From Marisa cornuarietis (lineage: Eukaryota > Mollusca > Gastropoda > Architaenioglossa > Ampullariidae): 64,000 nucleotides of DNA. The stretch spans positions 1,550,001 to 1,614,000 of the forward strand of contig SMMW01000535.1 of assembly GCA_004794655.1 (NCBI GenBank). Direction: 5' to 3'. The notes beneath the pieces are model-generated. The model made no database searches and was not told the DNA's origin. It saw nothing but the letters and a program-made list of their open reading frames with translations. The translations under genes and the position numbers were made by a program. Positions 15,325-28,005 of the stretch are shown piece after piece (within the stretch, counting starts at the first letter, position 1; each line of letters opens with the position of its first letter).

Positions 15325-16210
15325 ACGCGCGATTGAGTATTTCCAAATTACACAAGAACACCGGATCTCGAACATTGGAGACAATCGGCAGTCTTGCAAT
15401 CAGGACATGTACAGTTCTCAAATAAATGGTCTTTTCCACCACGAAACTCGTGCTCATTACAAACGGTAAAAATCCTTAAATTAAGGAAATAATCAGACAT
15501 TTATTTATTTCAGTGGCCCGAAACAGCACGAGCGTAACTGCTAGTTGACAACGAAATGAGCTGATTGGGCCAAACAAGGAGAAGTGGCGAGGTAACAATA
15601 TTACACCCAGACACAAATCGTATTGGCGCTTTCCGCATCTTGTGGAGGAGAGCTCCTTTTCTGGCAACCCACAGCCATCAGGGGCTTTTTCTCTTTCTTT
15701 TTTTTTTTAAGTATGATGGAAACAGCTTCAAGACTGATTGAGAATGATGGAACAACAAGCAGCTTAAATAACTGGTTTGAGCTAAGGAAGATTCGAACTT
15801 TTTTAGATGACATATTAAGAAACAATAAGATCCGATCAGTATATAGTGATTGCAAACGAGCAAATTCTGTTTCACACTATCTTACTGTTCGAGGTTTCAA
15901 CTCCTGTGACTGATTTCAAAGGGAATGCCTGAAGCTTTTATTCTATTCTTGTATTTTTATTGATGAAAATTACCATATTTGGTTTTTTTGCGATGAAAAA
16001 TTCATGAGGTAAGCGTTGGTTGCGATTTCCACAAGAAAGTCATTTTCCCGAAGAAAGGATGAAATATTAAATAATGTTGCATCTTGTGAAAGAAAACAGT
16101 TCCCTGGAGCCCCCTCGAAGCATGTTGTCTTCTCTGCTTCGATCCTTCCTCACCCACCTACCCACACACAAACTTACGCACACATGCACGCACACATGCA
16201 CGCACGCATG

Positions 16211-16211
<1 letters not shown>

Positions 16212-16246
<35 letters not shown>
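16212..16246. repeat. (CA)n microsatellite
   Basis: An AC run preceded by imperfect (CACGCA/CATG) repeats from about 16160. Confidence 0.95.
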
Positions 16247-16247
<1 letters not shown>

Positions 16248-17049
16248 CTATCCCTAACTGAAACACAAGAAATCTTGTTGCTTTTATTCTCATATCAAAC
16301 ATATCACAAAATGTAATATAATTAAAGAGCACGCACTGAAGAAGAAAGTGTTTTCTGTTTATTAGTCAATGCTTAATGACTCGTCCATAAGAGAATCCGA
16401 GAATCTTGACCTCATTACTTATAGCTGTATGCGTTTCTCGTCTTCTCTCACTCTGTCTGCTCCACATTCCCTCTCTCTCTCTCTCTCTCTCTGACTTGCT
16501 CTCTCACTCTCTCCTCCCTTCCTCAAGGCGATTACTCTGCTGCTTCCTAGGAAATTGATTCCCGGCGCCAAAAGCGGTTTTCCTTCCAGTCACAGTCCTG
16601 CTGACGACTGCCAGCTTCCTTGTCATGCACAGAAGGAGTAAATGGGCTTTTACGGCCGCCCAAATTTATGTTGGAGACCGATCTTGACTAGGTAACGGCA
16701 TTTTGCTAAAAATACTGGGGTAGATGAGTTGACACTTTTCCCTGACGCAGTCACAGTTCTGGGGTTCACTTTCTCTGGCTAAGAGTAGAATTCTCATTCC
16801 TAAATTCCCCTAACGAGATTGAGGGAGGAGAGGTGGTAGTTATAAACGACTACAAAAAGTCTCGTGTATTTTTTCTCTTGCTGTTGTAGTCAAAGTTATA
16901 AATTATGCGCTTACACCAAGTGCGAGGGGATCAATTAAATGGCTCAAAATACTCATTTTATCCCAGTCAACTTAAAAGTCCCCAGGGATTTGGACTGGGT
17001 TCTTAAATTACCCTATCTAATAAACAGTTTAATATATATATATATATAT

Positions 17050-17215
17050 CTACTACCTAATTATTTAAAACAATCTACATAAATACACCGTCCTTCTCTG
17101 ATATACAATCTAATAAACATACAACTACCCCTCCCCTGATTGCAGTCTAATAAACATAAACATACTACCCTTCTCCCATAGTCATACAAATACTACCCCT
17201 CCCCCACTTGCCTAA
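17050..17215. repeat. Degenerate minisatellite, period about 50 bp
   Basis: About three diverged units share AATCTAATAAACATACAACT followed by ACCCCTCCCC. It directly follows a short (TA)n at 17034-17049. Confidence 0.5.
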
Positions 17216-19219
17216 TTAACAAGGATCACACAGCTTAGGGTGTGATGGTGCCGCTTCTTATGTTACAGACCTCTCTATTGACTTTTAATTTTAGATGACG
17301 CTGACACTGAAGTTCATTTGTACCCGAGTTCTTGCCATGGCCAAGCAGGGATGTAATACTTGGACAAACACTCTCATCGCCTTTCGCCTCTCAATAACAC
17401 CTATTTCTGGATCAGAAGAAATAGCAGGCCACAAGGCGATCGGACCAGATGAAGGTTTAGCCAGGAGAAACCGACACTGACTGAGATTTTGTATAGAATT
17501 AATTAAACATGAAGGTTTCGTCCTGACATTCCACGCATTAACTGTTGCTTTGTTAACTTGGGGGCCTTTTTTTCGCTTATGTTTTGCTACCATTTTTAAA
17601 CATTTTTGGACTATTGTTTCGATTTCTTGTTTTGTTTTGTGTTTTCTGCTCTTTTATCTGCTTGGTTATTAAGATAGAGGGGCGATTTTTTTTTCTTTTC
17701 TTTTTTTTTTTTGGTTAAAAGCTGAACATCTACAAGAAAAATAGTTCAAGTGCAGTGAAGAAGACAAAATGTTATCTACAGGCCTGTGAAACCCCGACAC
17801 TAGAGCGCTAGCAGAATCAGCAGACACCTCACGCTCTCTGAAGCATCCTTGCCGGTCACATGCAAGATGACAAAGTGACAGAAGACGACAGGTCACGCTG
17901 ATAGGTTACCGCCAGGCGGCGCGTGGCACGGTGCGAACACGTGTTGTGAGCATCTTGTTTGTGAGGTACCTAAATCACTCAGAGATACCTGTAGCTGGGT
18001 TAGTTATTTGTATCTGTGTGTCGGTGGTCTGTTACAATGTTCCTGCGTCAAATGCGAGACATTGGCTCCCGGGGAACTGGGTACGTGGGTGACCGTTATG
18101 ACGTAGCTCTTACCACCCACGTTAACGTGATCCTGCAGGGGAACGTTACGTGCAATGTTTACAAGTAAGTCTCATAAATAAACCTGCCGGTATAAGTGGG
18201 ATGCGCTGTACATGTATGCTACATTCAATGAACCTTTAATACATGATACACGGCTCGCAAGCTCCCACCTCTGCTCTGTTCCCGAACAAATGATTTAACG
18301 ACGTGCGAAGCAAAGAACAACAAGAATTGATAACATACAATTGGTGCAAAATATATTTGGCTCATCTAAGTGGGGTCCCAGTACTATCCATGCTATTCGT
18401 ACTTCCAACGCTACAGCGCTGTTACCCCCCCCCCCCCCGTTATAACCACCAGCCACTATCACATACATACACATACCAACTTAGTTCTAGCAGCTGTAAT
18501 TGCTGTTCTCGAATTTTGCAATTTCTTCCTACGTGTCAGGCTCTACACGCTGCACGTCCACGCTTGTGATGAGGTGAGTTGCACGCCGATGACTTTCCTC
18601 TTCTAATGCCCCGTCCGGCTGTCCGTTGTCACTTTCTCACTCGCTCCGCTAACCACGTCAGAGAACGACGGCTTCTTCCTCGGCAACACGGGTACCGAGC
18701 GTTGTCTCAGTCCAGGGACGGAAAATGACTTCGACGACTGCTTGGTCTCCCGACTACACTGTTACACAGCATACAGTGGTACGCGCCATGAAGAACAATG
18801 CCACGTACAGCCGCCGAACAAACACCATCCTGTTGAGACATAATCGTCCTGACTCGGGTGCTATAAAGCGCGGGTGAACACACAGATGTTCTCTCTTTTG
18901 AAAACGGCGACTTCTGCCGGCCTTGACGACGAACGTCTACCGCTCATAGGTCGCGTAGTCCTGGAATTTCCACGACGACATCTACCAGTCCCGACGGTCC
19001 GTTGTCTCTGGCTGGCCCCTTGAGTCAAGGTTCTCTAACCCAAGCCTTCTGACTTTCTTCCGAGTCTTTTCCATCATGGCTCAAGTCTCGATCTCGAAGG
19101 TAAGTCTCTTCGCGTTGAAGAAAGCTGAAGACGTATCGACCTCCGCCTTAAAGAACTGTTGACCAAGCGCTCTACTTCCACTGACATCGTGTCGAGAAGT
19201 TCCTCTTCCCTTATTTAAC

Positions 19220-19222
<3 letters not shown>

Positions 19223-19291
<69 letters not shown>
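19223..19291. repeat. (CA)n microsatellite
   Basis: An uninterrupted AC run of about 34 units. Confidence 0.97.
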
Positions 19292-19293
<2 letters not shown>

Positions 19294-19674
19294 TGCTATT
19301 GGATGAACACACGCAACCAACCCTTCAACCCTTCAATCTTCAATCAATCATCAACAAGCCACCGCGAACAAGAGGAAGACCACAGCCCACCTGACCAGTG
19401 ACTAACCTTAGCCCCGCCTACAGGCGGTAGTGATGGAGAAGAAATACTAAATCTCTTATTGTGCCTTGCTGGTAGGTCCCGCCGGTCAGGTGTGACAAGT
19501 TCTCGAATGTTTCTCTATGCCACTCGCAGGACCCTGCCCTACACGACGTTCACACCATCGCTGGTCGCAGCCCAGTCACTGTCCACGCTTGGCCCTCAGT
19601 TCGTTATCGTGTTAGCAGCATTGTAGTTATAACGAAAAATGGGAAAATATTCTCACCCGAAATTTGCTGGCCGT

Positions 19675-19675
<1 letters not shown>

Positions 19676-19703
<28 letters not shown>
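19676..19703. repeat. (CTTT)n microsatellite
   Basis: Seven tetranucleotide units. Confidence 0.95.
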
Positions 19704-19705
<2 letters not shown>

Positions 19706-20027
19706 TCTCATTCACTCATGCCTAAATTTTCTAAATGAGCACTATCTCAGAACACAAGAAATTTGGAGGCTCGAATCGCATAAAGCAATGTCTATTACTT
19801 GTGTAGGTCACGGGGGTCACAAAGGCATTCTGAGGACGTTATCAGTGTTGTCTACATCTATAATTACTGGCTAAAAGAAGCATCCACTTGAGACGGCAAC
19901 AACAGCAGAGATGATCTTAAGATAAAAACAGAGCCATACCGGAGTAAGGGGACTGGGCGACATCGTGTACCTGTAGCAGGACGAATCGTGCTGATCGTTC
20001 AGTCGATGAGCCAGCGGCGTCGCCAGT

Positions 20028-20087
20028 ATGGCTAATATTCGACAGTATTCTTTTCCGAATCCTGCAGCCGCTGAAGATGAAGGAGAT
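20028..20087 (+). CDS. CDF gene 1, exon 1 (start exon)
   Basis: The exon runs from an ATG to a GTAAGT donor, 20 codons ending in phase 0 after Asp. The start is chosen because the frame continues into exon 2 and because gene 2 has an equivalent 18-codon first exon that also ends in an acidic Asp codon before a GTGAGT donor. An upstream untranslated exon cannot be excluded. Confidence 0.62.
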
Positions 20088-20195
20088 GTAAGTAAAAGCA
20101 GGAGCCGCGATTTAATTTTTATTTTTGATTGTGACTATCAACATATATTGTTTCCACGGCTTCGAGTATTATTACAGCTGGTGTCAAGTGTGTGA

Positions 20196-20279
<84 letters not shown>

Positions 20280-22347
20280 TATATATATATATCTTTGTTC
20301 TTTTTTTCGTTCGTGGAAACAGCGTAATATAATCAGCATAACAGTTTTAACGATTGCACAAATATCATTTATCTTAGTTAACATGCTAGTCACAACAGAA
20401 TACCATTCACAAAGATCGAACAGTCCAACCAATTCATTTTTTTTTAAATGTTGTTTGACTTTCTGATCCCCACTTGAATATCGGGAATTTTATTTAATTA
20501 TTTAATTAATTTATTGATTTATTTATTTTTGGACAGGAGCGTGACGAACAAAGCAAGCTGCTACCAAAGAACGGGTTATCTCACCACGAAAATCCCAGTT
20601 ACGGCGCCTGGAATGCAGCTCACGAAGATGACCGTCGCTCAGAGTCTGCATTGATGCACTCCATATCTGCTCCAAGCAGCACCGGCATCCCTGATGATGG
20701 TACCCGGCTTATTTGAGAATCATAGGCTTCTTGATACTAGGATCTTAGGCTCTACAAAAGTAGATATCTCCTATTTATTTATTTTTTTTCCCCCATTGTC
20801 TTTCCTGGGGAAAGTGGGCTGAGCTACATTTCGTCATTCGTTTTTCTACTACTGGCTAGCTAGAATTTTCGTGTTTCACTGCACACCGGTCGAAATATGT
20901 AAAAAAAAAAAAACACTGTGAGAATGAGCAAACAAACAAACAAATAAACAAGCAAACAAATGCACATACTCCACCCATTATGAACAAGAGAGTGGGAGGA
21001 GTCTGACGCTGCCTCTTTTATCCATGATGATGCCCAAAGTGCATTCCCATTCCCTCTCTACAATTTCTGTGCACTTTTGTGTATGGACTGGGGCTACAGA
21101 AATGCACCCCAACCTCCATGTACTTCACAGGCGCTTGTGCTATTATCTTTATCTCACATTTTAAAACATGTCTGAGTCATTTGAGCCATGTCGGGAGCGA
21201 CAGCCTGTTGTTTTCAAATGTTTTTAGCTGTTCAGTATTGAGAATTCGCTCGCAGAATATGTTTTTGTTATCTCTGCACAAACAATTTAAAATATAGCAC
21301 AGGAGTCCGCTAACTAGGTGTGGTCCTTGGACAAACTTTCATTGCACAGCTACATTAACTGAAGATTCAGAATGAATTCAATTAACCAAAGATTGACTAA
21401 TTAATGACTAAACTCAAAAGGTTCTGATGTATGATTAAACTAACCCTAGATTCCACTGTATAGCTAAAGAATACACTGTCTAGCGCTAATTTAGCTACAA
21501 ATTCCGATAAAGACTGAAGTAACCAAAGATTACGTTGTACTAATAAATTAATCAAACATTTAAAATGTATGATTATCTTACCCAAAAGTGAGCCAGACAA
21601 TCCTCTGTGTAGCTAATTTAGCAAGCAATTCCGATGGCTGACTTAACAAACGATTTTAATGAAAGACTATATTAAATATTCTGGAGTATTACCAGTTAAC
21701 CAAAGATTTCACTGTATAGCTAAATCAGAAAAGGTACCGATTTGGATAAATTAACAAAAAAGTACGATGCAAAGCTAAATTCATCATTTTGGCATATTAC
21801 TAAATGGCAAGAGAATGCGATGTAGAAATAAATTAACAAAATTTTACATGTACGACTACATTAACCAAAGATTGCGATATATAACTAAGTTAGCTAAATC
21901 AAAAAGACATTCCAATAAATGACTATATTAATCAAAGGATACGTGTATGACTACATTAACAAATGATTGCAAGGTGAGATTGTTCCCCAAAGATCCGCTG
22001 TACATCTAATTAAACTAAAATTTCCGATGTATGGCTAAATTAAGTAAAATTTTAATGAATGACTAAGTGAATTAAAATTACGATCCATAAAAAAGTTAGC
22101 CACAGATTGTAATGCGTTATCAGATTTACCAAGGAATACGATGTATGACTTAATTAACCAATGGTTACTTAATTAAACAGCGATAGAGACGCATGACGAA
22201 GCTAACCATAGATTCCATCAAGATTAACTAAAGGTTTCATTCTGAACATATAATAAAAGTAGCTATAATTTGATATGAGTAATACAGCAGAAATTCATTA
22301 TCCTTTAAAGACTTCCTACCATTCTGTTAATGCAGTGCATCAAAGTG

Positions 22348-22440
<93 letters not shown>

Positions 22441-25400
22441 AGGTTTCTATTTAGGTGATTAATTATGACCAGACATTCGTGTTATCATTTGCGTAGGTTG
22501 AGCCTAACCCCCAAAAATGGTTTCTTGTTATTTTGTTCGCTTCTTCAAGGTTTATTTATACCTGTTCTTATCGCCGCCAACATGTCACACGACTTACTAC
22601 TTGCCTTATTTTTTAACACCGCAGGAGTTAAACAGTTGACAAGAGCTAGGCTGCCACTGAGTGCTAACCATTTCGCTGTCGGCGGTCCATAGATGTTAGC
22701 AGATTAATCTAGGCAAATGAAAGACTGAAATATATTTATAGGGTATGAATTGGTTCTTAGCTCAGTGAGTGAGTGAGTGAGTGAGTGAGTGAGTGAGTGA
22801 GTGAGTGAGTGAGTGAGTGAGTAAAGCAGGCATTGATTGAACGAATAAATAATATTACAAGTATTACTACATTAGCCAAACATGTGCACAACAATCGCAA
22901 TACACGGTGCGCTTGTATCTGTCAATATTTATCATATTCAGTATGAGGTCATCATCACTGTCGTCCTCATTATTATCTCTCAAGCAAAACAAACATAAAA
23001 AAGAAAGAAGGTACTCAACCTGCTATCTTGTCCTTATTTTTAGAATAAGAGATAGGGAAGATATCGTGATAGGGTAAGAAGGGTGATATTAATCCGTGGT
23101 ATAAATGCTTAAAGATTTAAAAGAGAATAAAACATTTTTCGCGAAATTTGTGGAGGGCTCAGTAAAATATCTTAATTCCTCATATCTGAGCGAATAAACG
23201 AAAGACATCATCTTTATGGATACGACTAATATCTCATCCCAACTTTTCATTGGCCGTTGTTGATGTAACAGCATAAACAACTCCATGCAATTCCTAATAC
23301 CAAGGGGATATTTTTTAGCTTCTTTTTAGACAGAGTGTTATTTGAAGGTTTGTAAATTAAGAAAATAACGGTCTGGATGAAAATTAAGTTTCTCCCAGTC
23401 ATTCGAACCAAGATTTCTGAACTTGCCGAGGTCACGCCTCATTAGAACTTCACATCAGCAATCACACCGACGATCATATTAAGCAGCCACAGTAATCATT
23501 CTGGGAATTCTGTTTAACTTTTGACATTTCAGTTGTACGTGTTACAGGAACTAGCGATTGGAAGATGCCAATCGACCTTTTTACTTCGAAGAAAAAAGGC
23601 GAAAACATAAAATACTTTCCCTCTAAAAAAGTGAGGTACGGAGGACAATTTTCTGCTGGTCTGTTTTCTCCCTTTACTCTTTTCTGTTTTCTTTCTTTTT
23701 TGACTTCTTTCGTTATACATCTTATTCTGAATATTGATAATAAAGACACGTTTACGAAAAATAAAATCCATCTAGAATTTTGCAAAGCCTTCTGTAACAG
23801 TTCACTTGTGGTTTCCTTGCATAGAGTCTGGATGTTTTCTCGACTTTTTCGCTTTCTTTATTAAGCTTAATTACTTCAGTGATTTAAACTCTGTTGTGAG
23901 CAATAAGTGTCATTTGCTCTTTATAATCTTACACTTTCCTGAGTTTATTTCTCTTCTGTCCGTCAAAAGACTCCCTCACGCAATACTCGTGTGGACATTA
24001 TCGGCAATAAGCTGCTTTGAAGTAGTAATTATGTGGCAATTCCTTCAGCTTACAAGAGGTTTACAAAAATTGAAAAAGAAATTACCTCTGGTCCTATTTG
24101 CAGGTCATTCTACAGGGCACAAGATGAACTCATTTCCTCGTTTGAGAATATTTACTTCGGTTTCGACGACAAGATCGAAGACAAAGAATTGAGCAGTTAC
24201 CGAAACCTCACGTACCGACTCACCCTCCTCAGCTTTCTTGTTAACATGGTAAGTAAAATCTTGTCTAGCCGCTTCTGTTCTGTGATTTGACATTTCTTTG
24301 GTGTGAAACTTTTATTACAATTTGTGTTAGGGGAGTATGTCTGTCAGAAACTTGTTGGGATTAATAAAAAAAGTTGAAACAAATTAAGGTTTTGACCTAT
24401 AACCTTCCGAGATGTTCAGATTTTGATCATTTATTGACCAACCATTGGGTTCTTGTCAAGGGGTAAGTCATCAATATTTAAAAAAAATACATCGGGTCAT
24501 TAAACATTTAAGATTTTGAAAATATGTAGTATATAAATATATAAATACAGTAGTCTAAACACTATTGTCATGAGCTTATGTAGTAAGTTCTAAAGCCTTC
24601 CGAGAAGTCTGGAGTGAGGTGCTAGCGATTGTCTCCTCTTCCTCTCTGTCTCTCTTTCCTCTGATAAGTGTGTGCTTCACGGGTCTTTAATGAACGTATA
24701 CAGTTGATATTGTTTCATACCATATGATGAAAAAGCAGAGCAGAACTCATCAAAGTTGTTAGGCAAAGAAATAGTCACAGTAAATAAAAAAAACACAATA
24801 AACAGATGTCCATAAAGTCCAATACCAACATTAAACATCGAACAGTAGAAGAAAACACTTTCAAAATCACTAATATAACGGGCGGTTTAATGAACTAGTA
24901 TACCCTTATAGGTAAAATAGACTTAAAATTTGTCTTTGAGGAACTGCTTACAAGATCTGGATTTCATGACGAGCCTGCAATCTGTAATCCTTTTATAATG
25001 TTCGGCGTGCTGCAAAGTTTATGAAGGCCCCAAGGAGTGTAGGCCACTATCGAACACTAAGAGGGGAATTTGCCTGGTAACGAGCCTCAAATGCACCCAT
25101 CAAATGCACGAAAATATAAATGACAAATAAAAGAATGCAGAAAATGTTAATTATTGTTAGTTTTAAGTTAGGAATAGAGAGGGTTTTTATAAAGAATTTC
25201 TTTCGGAAGTTTTTAGCCGCCACGTCCTATGCATTAATGTATGCATTTTTATACGACCAGTGACAAACTGTTGCCTTGGTGACGCCAAGGGTCTAAATTA
25301 GGGACTAATAACTCCGATAGGGCAAGAGTTACGGTGCCCTAAAGATCCCCTCTTGGGACCCACAGGGTCAACAGTGACTATATACACTGCGGAATACAGA

Positions 25401-27489
25401 ATAGAAGTTGTCGGCTTGACTGGCTTGTACGGGGGTTAAAGACATCCAGCCCTAGTTATTGCTTAATTAATATTTGTGTCTGGTTTTTGTCAGAATCATT
25501 ATTTTGTACATATTTCATTCTTTTGAAAACATCAATATTTCGTCTATCTTAGTGCTTCAAGGTGCCAGTTCAGTCGCTTTAACGTGTCATCTTGTTTGTA
25601 CATAAAGTAACATTTAAGTCTGAGGTACATATGTCTGTCTTCGACCACATCTGTCTTTTAAAACGACCAGACGAGCATATTTTAAAAAATAATCGAGATG
25701 TTTTCTGCCCGTAACAACCATCAGAAAGGGATTGTAACCAAACTTAGAATTGTCTCGAAGTTGTCTAACCTACCCACATTCGTATCTCTCGCACACCACA
25801 GGTTCTCCTGGCAGGAAAACTGACGGCCAGCATCTTGTCCGGCTCCATCTCCATCATCTCCAGTCTGGTGGACAGTGTCGTGGACATCTTGTCATCCATC
25901 GTACTGTGGTGGGCAATGCGGGCAACACGCAAAAGAAACCCTTACAGCTACCCCCAGGGTATGATCAGCAACCTTAACATCATGTCATTATGATCGCCTG
26001 AAAAGAACGCATCGACGGTTTTGTGGAAGATACGATTTACACGCGCACCCACCCACCCACCCACCCACACACACACACACACACAGGCATCCCACAGCAA
26101 CAAAGAAAATAATCCCGTTGTTTCTGGTTCAAAGCAGGACTTTTCCAACATCCCTAGAAAAATCTTTGATCGCTTGCAGAGGCCTCCCACACAAAGTAAA
26201 CATATATTACCAACAATTAAATAAAATGAACATGCACCATATGATACTTATTCATTAGTCAAAAATCCCTGTCATCTTGAATATCAATCCTCCATCCTTG
26301 TAGTATACTTATTTTAAATACTTAATTTTCCCTTATGTTAATGCCTTTGTTTTATAGTCAACTAATGTTTCAGTTTCCTTTCCTTAGATCGAGATCTAGA
26401 TGTAAAAAACCCCCAGATATTTTGCTTTTATATAATTTTAACCTTCGTAAATAAAGATTTGTCATTTGTTATTTGTTACACAGGACGCACAAAACTAGAA
26501 CCGGTGGCAGTTGTTGTCCTGTCGGTGATCATGTCAGTGGCTTCCGTACAGCTAGTTCGGGAATCCGTACAAATCCTCATTGGTCTGTTCAGTGATCCCA
26601 ACAACCTTCCAAAGTTTGAGATAACCACTATTGTTATAGCTGCATGCACAGTCGGTATGTTGGTTTGTGAGCTTCACTTTCTTCCAAAAAAAATGTAATC
26701 GTATTAGAATGCTACAACACAGTAGTATTATCCTACTTTACATGTACAAGTACACACAATTCAATCTGCTGTGTTTGTTTAATAAGGCTAAAATGTAAAC
26801 ATTGGAAAATATTTGTAAATGAATAAATAATAAATAATATCTCGAAACAGGGGGGATACTTTTGAACCGTCTTTCTTCTCTCAAGACTTTACCAATGTTT
26901 GTTTTGTTTCTTCTTTCTGGACCAGGCGACGGATTTTCCCGTAACTTAGGGTGTCAAGATTAATTTTGATTTTCATATGCAGGGTCGAAGTTCATTCTGT
27001 GGCTTATTTGTCGCCGCGTGGAAAGTCCAACAATCCAGGCCCTGGCCCAGGACCACAGAAACGACGTTCTGTCCAACTCTGTGGCCATTGTCTGCGGTTA
27101 CCTCGGTTAGAAAATGCTTCTACGTGCACGTGTTTTGCGTGATTTTATGTGTCAGATTGTTGTTGTCTTCATTTTTATTGTACAGGAGCATTTTTCTGAC
27201 TCAACAACCCAGGGAATGTTTTCGTCTTTTCCAAAATGTCATTTGTATTTTTTAAGTGCCCCGTTCTTGGTTTTTCTTTTTTTATATTTGTTATTTGCAG
27301 GTTCTCAAGAATTCAAGGATCAAACTGGATATACACAGTTTATCTATTCCGATCCGATTGGCGCAATGTTAATCAGTCTTTACATCATTGCCAACTGGTG
27401 GTCGACTGGAATGGGTTTGTTTTTTTCGATTTCTATAAGAGTGCGCACATGTAATGCATACACACGCACACACAATACGAACACGCGAA

Positions 27490-27529
<40 letters not shown>

Positions 27530-28005
27530 ACACACACACACACACACACACAATACACACCACCCGAGTTAATACTACCCCCGTCCTATTGCTTACTAGA
27601 AGGTTTTCGAAAACGATGAATTTAAATTTTACCCAAAACTACAGAACACAATCAAAAATGAACAAAAAAAAACTCCACTCAACCAGCGTTTATTTTCCAG
27701 AGCAAGTGAAGGTGCTCACTGGTATTTCCGCAAGCCCGGAGTTTCTGGCTAAGCTGACCTGGCTGACTATCAACCACAGCCCTAACATCAAGTACGTGGA
27801 GACGGTCCAGGCCTACCACTTCGGAAACAACTGTCTTGTGGAAGTAGATATCGTCCTGCCAAAGCACATTCACCTGCACACCGCACACGACATCGGCGAG
27901 AGTCTGCAACGGAAGCTGGAGACTTTGCCAGAAGTCGAGCGAGCGTTTGTGCACGTGGACTACGATCTGTATCACCATCCGACAACAGAACATAAAGTCG
28001 TCTGA
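20028..28005 (+). CDS. Mn-type cation diffusion facilitator (metal tolerance protein-like), gene 1, nine exons
   Basis: Joining the nine exons listed separately gives an open frame of 1326 nt, or 441 residues. Residues 1-103 are a charged cytosolic N-terminus. A conserved [10 protein letters not shown] segment (about 105-114) precedes helix 1 (about 139-160). Helix 2 carries D176-x3-D180 and helix 5 carries D285-x3-D289 within AQDHRND. About 345-441 form the cytosolic C-terminal domain, with [20 protein letters not shown]. In the CDF family, paired DxxxD motifs mark the Mn-transporting branch (plant MTP8-11 and fungal relatives), whereas Zn members have HxxxD. The expected role is proton-coupled export of Mn2+ from the cytosol into a compartment or out of the cell. 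The substrate is inferred from motifs. Intron 1 (20088-20536) holds a long (TG)n. Intron 2 (20700-23547) holds a (TG)n, a (GAGT)n and a degenerate roughly 30-bp array. Intron 3 (23636-24103), intron 4 (24249-25801), intron 6 (26655-26982) and intron 7 (27106-27300) show nothing recognisable. Intron 5 (25959-26483) has a short (CCCA)/(CA) run and intron 8 (27415-27700) a (CA)n. Confidence 0.88.
20199..20278. repeat. (TG)n microsatellite in intron 1 of CDF gene 1
   Basis: About 40 TG units followed directly by (AT)7. Confidence 0.97.
20537..20699 (+). CDS. CDF gene 1, exon 2
   Basis: The exon has 163 nt between a GACAG acceptor and a G|GTACCC donor. It encodes the hydrophilic N-terminal tail (starts [11 protein letters not shown], ends GIPDDG) and leaves one base over. 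Gene 2 has the matching exon with the same donor context and phase. The tail is poorly conserved between the two paralogues. Confidence 0.75.
21390..22240. repeat. Degenerate tandem array, period about 30 bp, in intron 2 of CDF gene 1
   Basis: Recurrent variants of GATGTATGACTAAATTAACC followed by AAAGATTAC run for about 850 bp with heavy divergence and indels. There is no open frame. Confidence 0.65.
22350..22438. repeat. (TG)n microsatellite in intron 2 of CDF gene 1
   Basis: About 44 uninterrupted TG units, one of the longest in the window. Confidence 0.97.
22766..22821. repeat. (GAGT)n microsatellite in intron 2 of CDF gene 1
   Basis: About 14 tetranucleotide units. Confidence 0.96.
23548..23635 (+). 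CDS. CDF gene 1, exon 3
   Basis: The exon has 88 nt, exactly the length of the gene 2 counterpart. It encodes [12 protein letters not shown] through FPSKKVR, a basic cytosolic segment just before the conserved [10 protein letters not shown] region. The acceptor is TTACAG and the donor AG|GTACGG, leaving two bases of an Arg codon. Confidence 0.87.
24104..24248 (+). CDS. CDF gene 1, exon 4
   Basis: The exon has 145 nt after a TTTGCAG acceptor and ends ATG|GTAAGT in phase 0. It encodes [14 protein letters not shown], a conserved pre-helix segment in this CDF branch, then a charged linker and the first half of membrane helix 1 ([10 protein letters not shown]). Confidence 0.92.
25802..25958 (+). 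CDS. CDF gene 1, exon 5 (helices 1-2, first DxxxD)
   Basis: The exon has 157 nt. It encodes the end of helix 1 and all of helix 2, including [12 protein letters not shown], whose two Asp residues (176 and 180) form half of the predicted transport site. It is close to gene 2 exon 5 even at synonymous sites. Confidence 0.95.
26484..26654 (+). CDS. CDF gene 1, exon 6 (helices 3-4)
   Basis: The exon has 171 nt. It encodes [18 protein letters not shown] (helix 3), a short non-cytosolic loop [10 protein letters not shown], and the start of helix 4. The gene 2 exon is 126 nt longer because of the loop repeat described there. Confidence 0.94.
26983..27105 (+). CDS. CDF gene 1, exon 7 (helices 4-5, second DxxxD)
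   Basis: The exon has 123 nt after an ATATGCAG acceptor. It encodes the end of helix 4 ([11 protein letters not shown]), the cytosolic loop and helix 5 with [15 protein letters not shown], the second Asp-pair motif of the transport site. The donor is G|GTTAGA. Confidence 0.94.
27301..27414 (+). CDS. CDF gene 1, exon 8 (helix 6)
   Basis: The exon has 114 nt and encodes [11 protein letters not shown], a non-cytosolic loop, followed by helix 6 ([17 protein letters not shown]). The donor GTTTGT is weaker than the consensus but lies at the same place as in gene 2. Confidence 0.93.
27491..27551. repeat. (CA)n microsatellite in intron 8 of CDF gene 1
   Basis: Two AC runs separated by a single AATAC interruption. 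Confidence 0.95.
27701..28005 (+). CDS. CDF gene 1, exon 9 (C-terminal domain and stop)
   Basis: The exon has 305 nt after a TTTTCCAG acceptor and ends in TGA. It encodes the cytosolic C-terminal dimerisation and regulatory domain, with [20 protein letters not shown] and the highly conserved [14 protein letters not shown]. The His-rich end (YHHPTTEHK) is typical of this branch. Confidence 0.96.

Larger units (their letters stand above)
9447..20027. other. No recognisable gene upstream of CDF gene 1
   Basis: The region holds the listed microsatellites, a (GGT)n near 14379-14404, (TCTC)n tracts near 14066 and 16473, and a poly-C run near 18425. No open frame resembles a protein family. Any promoter or 5' untranslated exon of CDF gene 1 would lie at the right end, but no core promoter element is convincing. 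Confidence 0.6.

Noticed and set aside
20184..20466. Poly-VC or poly-TH proteins across TG/CA tracts (here and at 1510, 11362, 19081, 45008 and 48843)
   Set aside because: They are translations of dinucleotide repeats in several frames, with no flanking domain.
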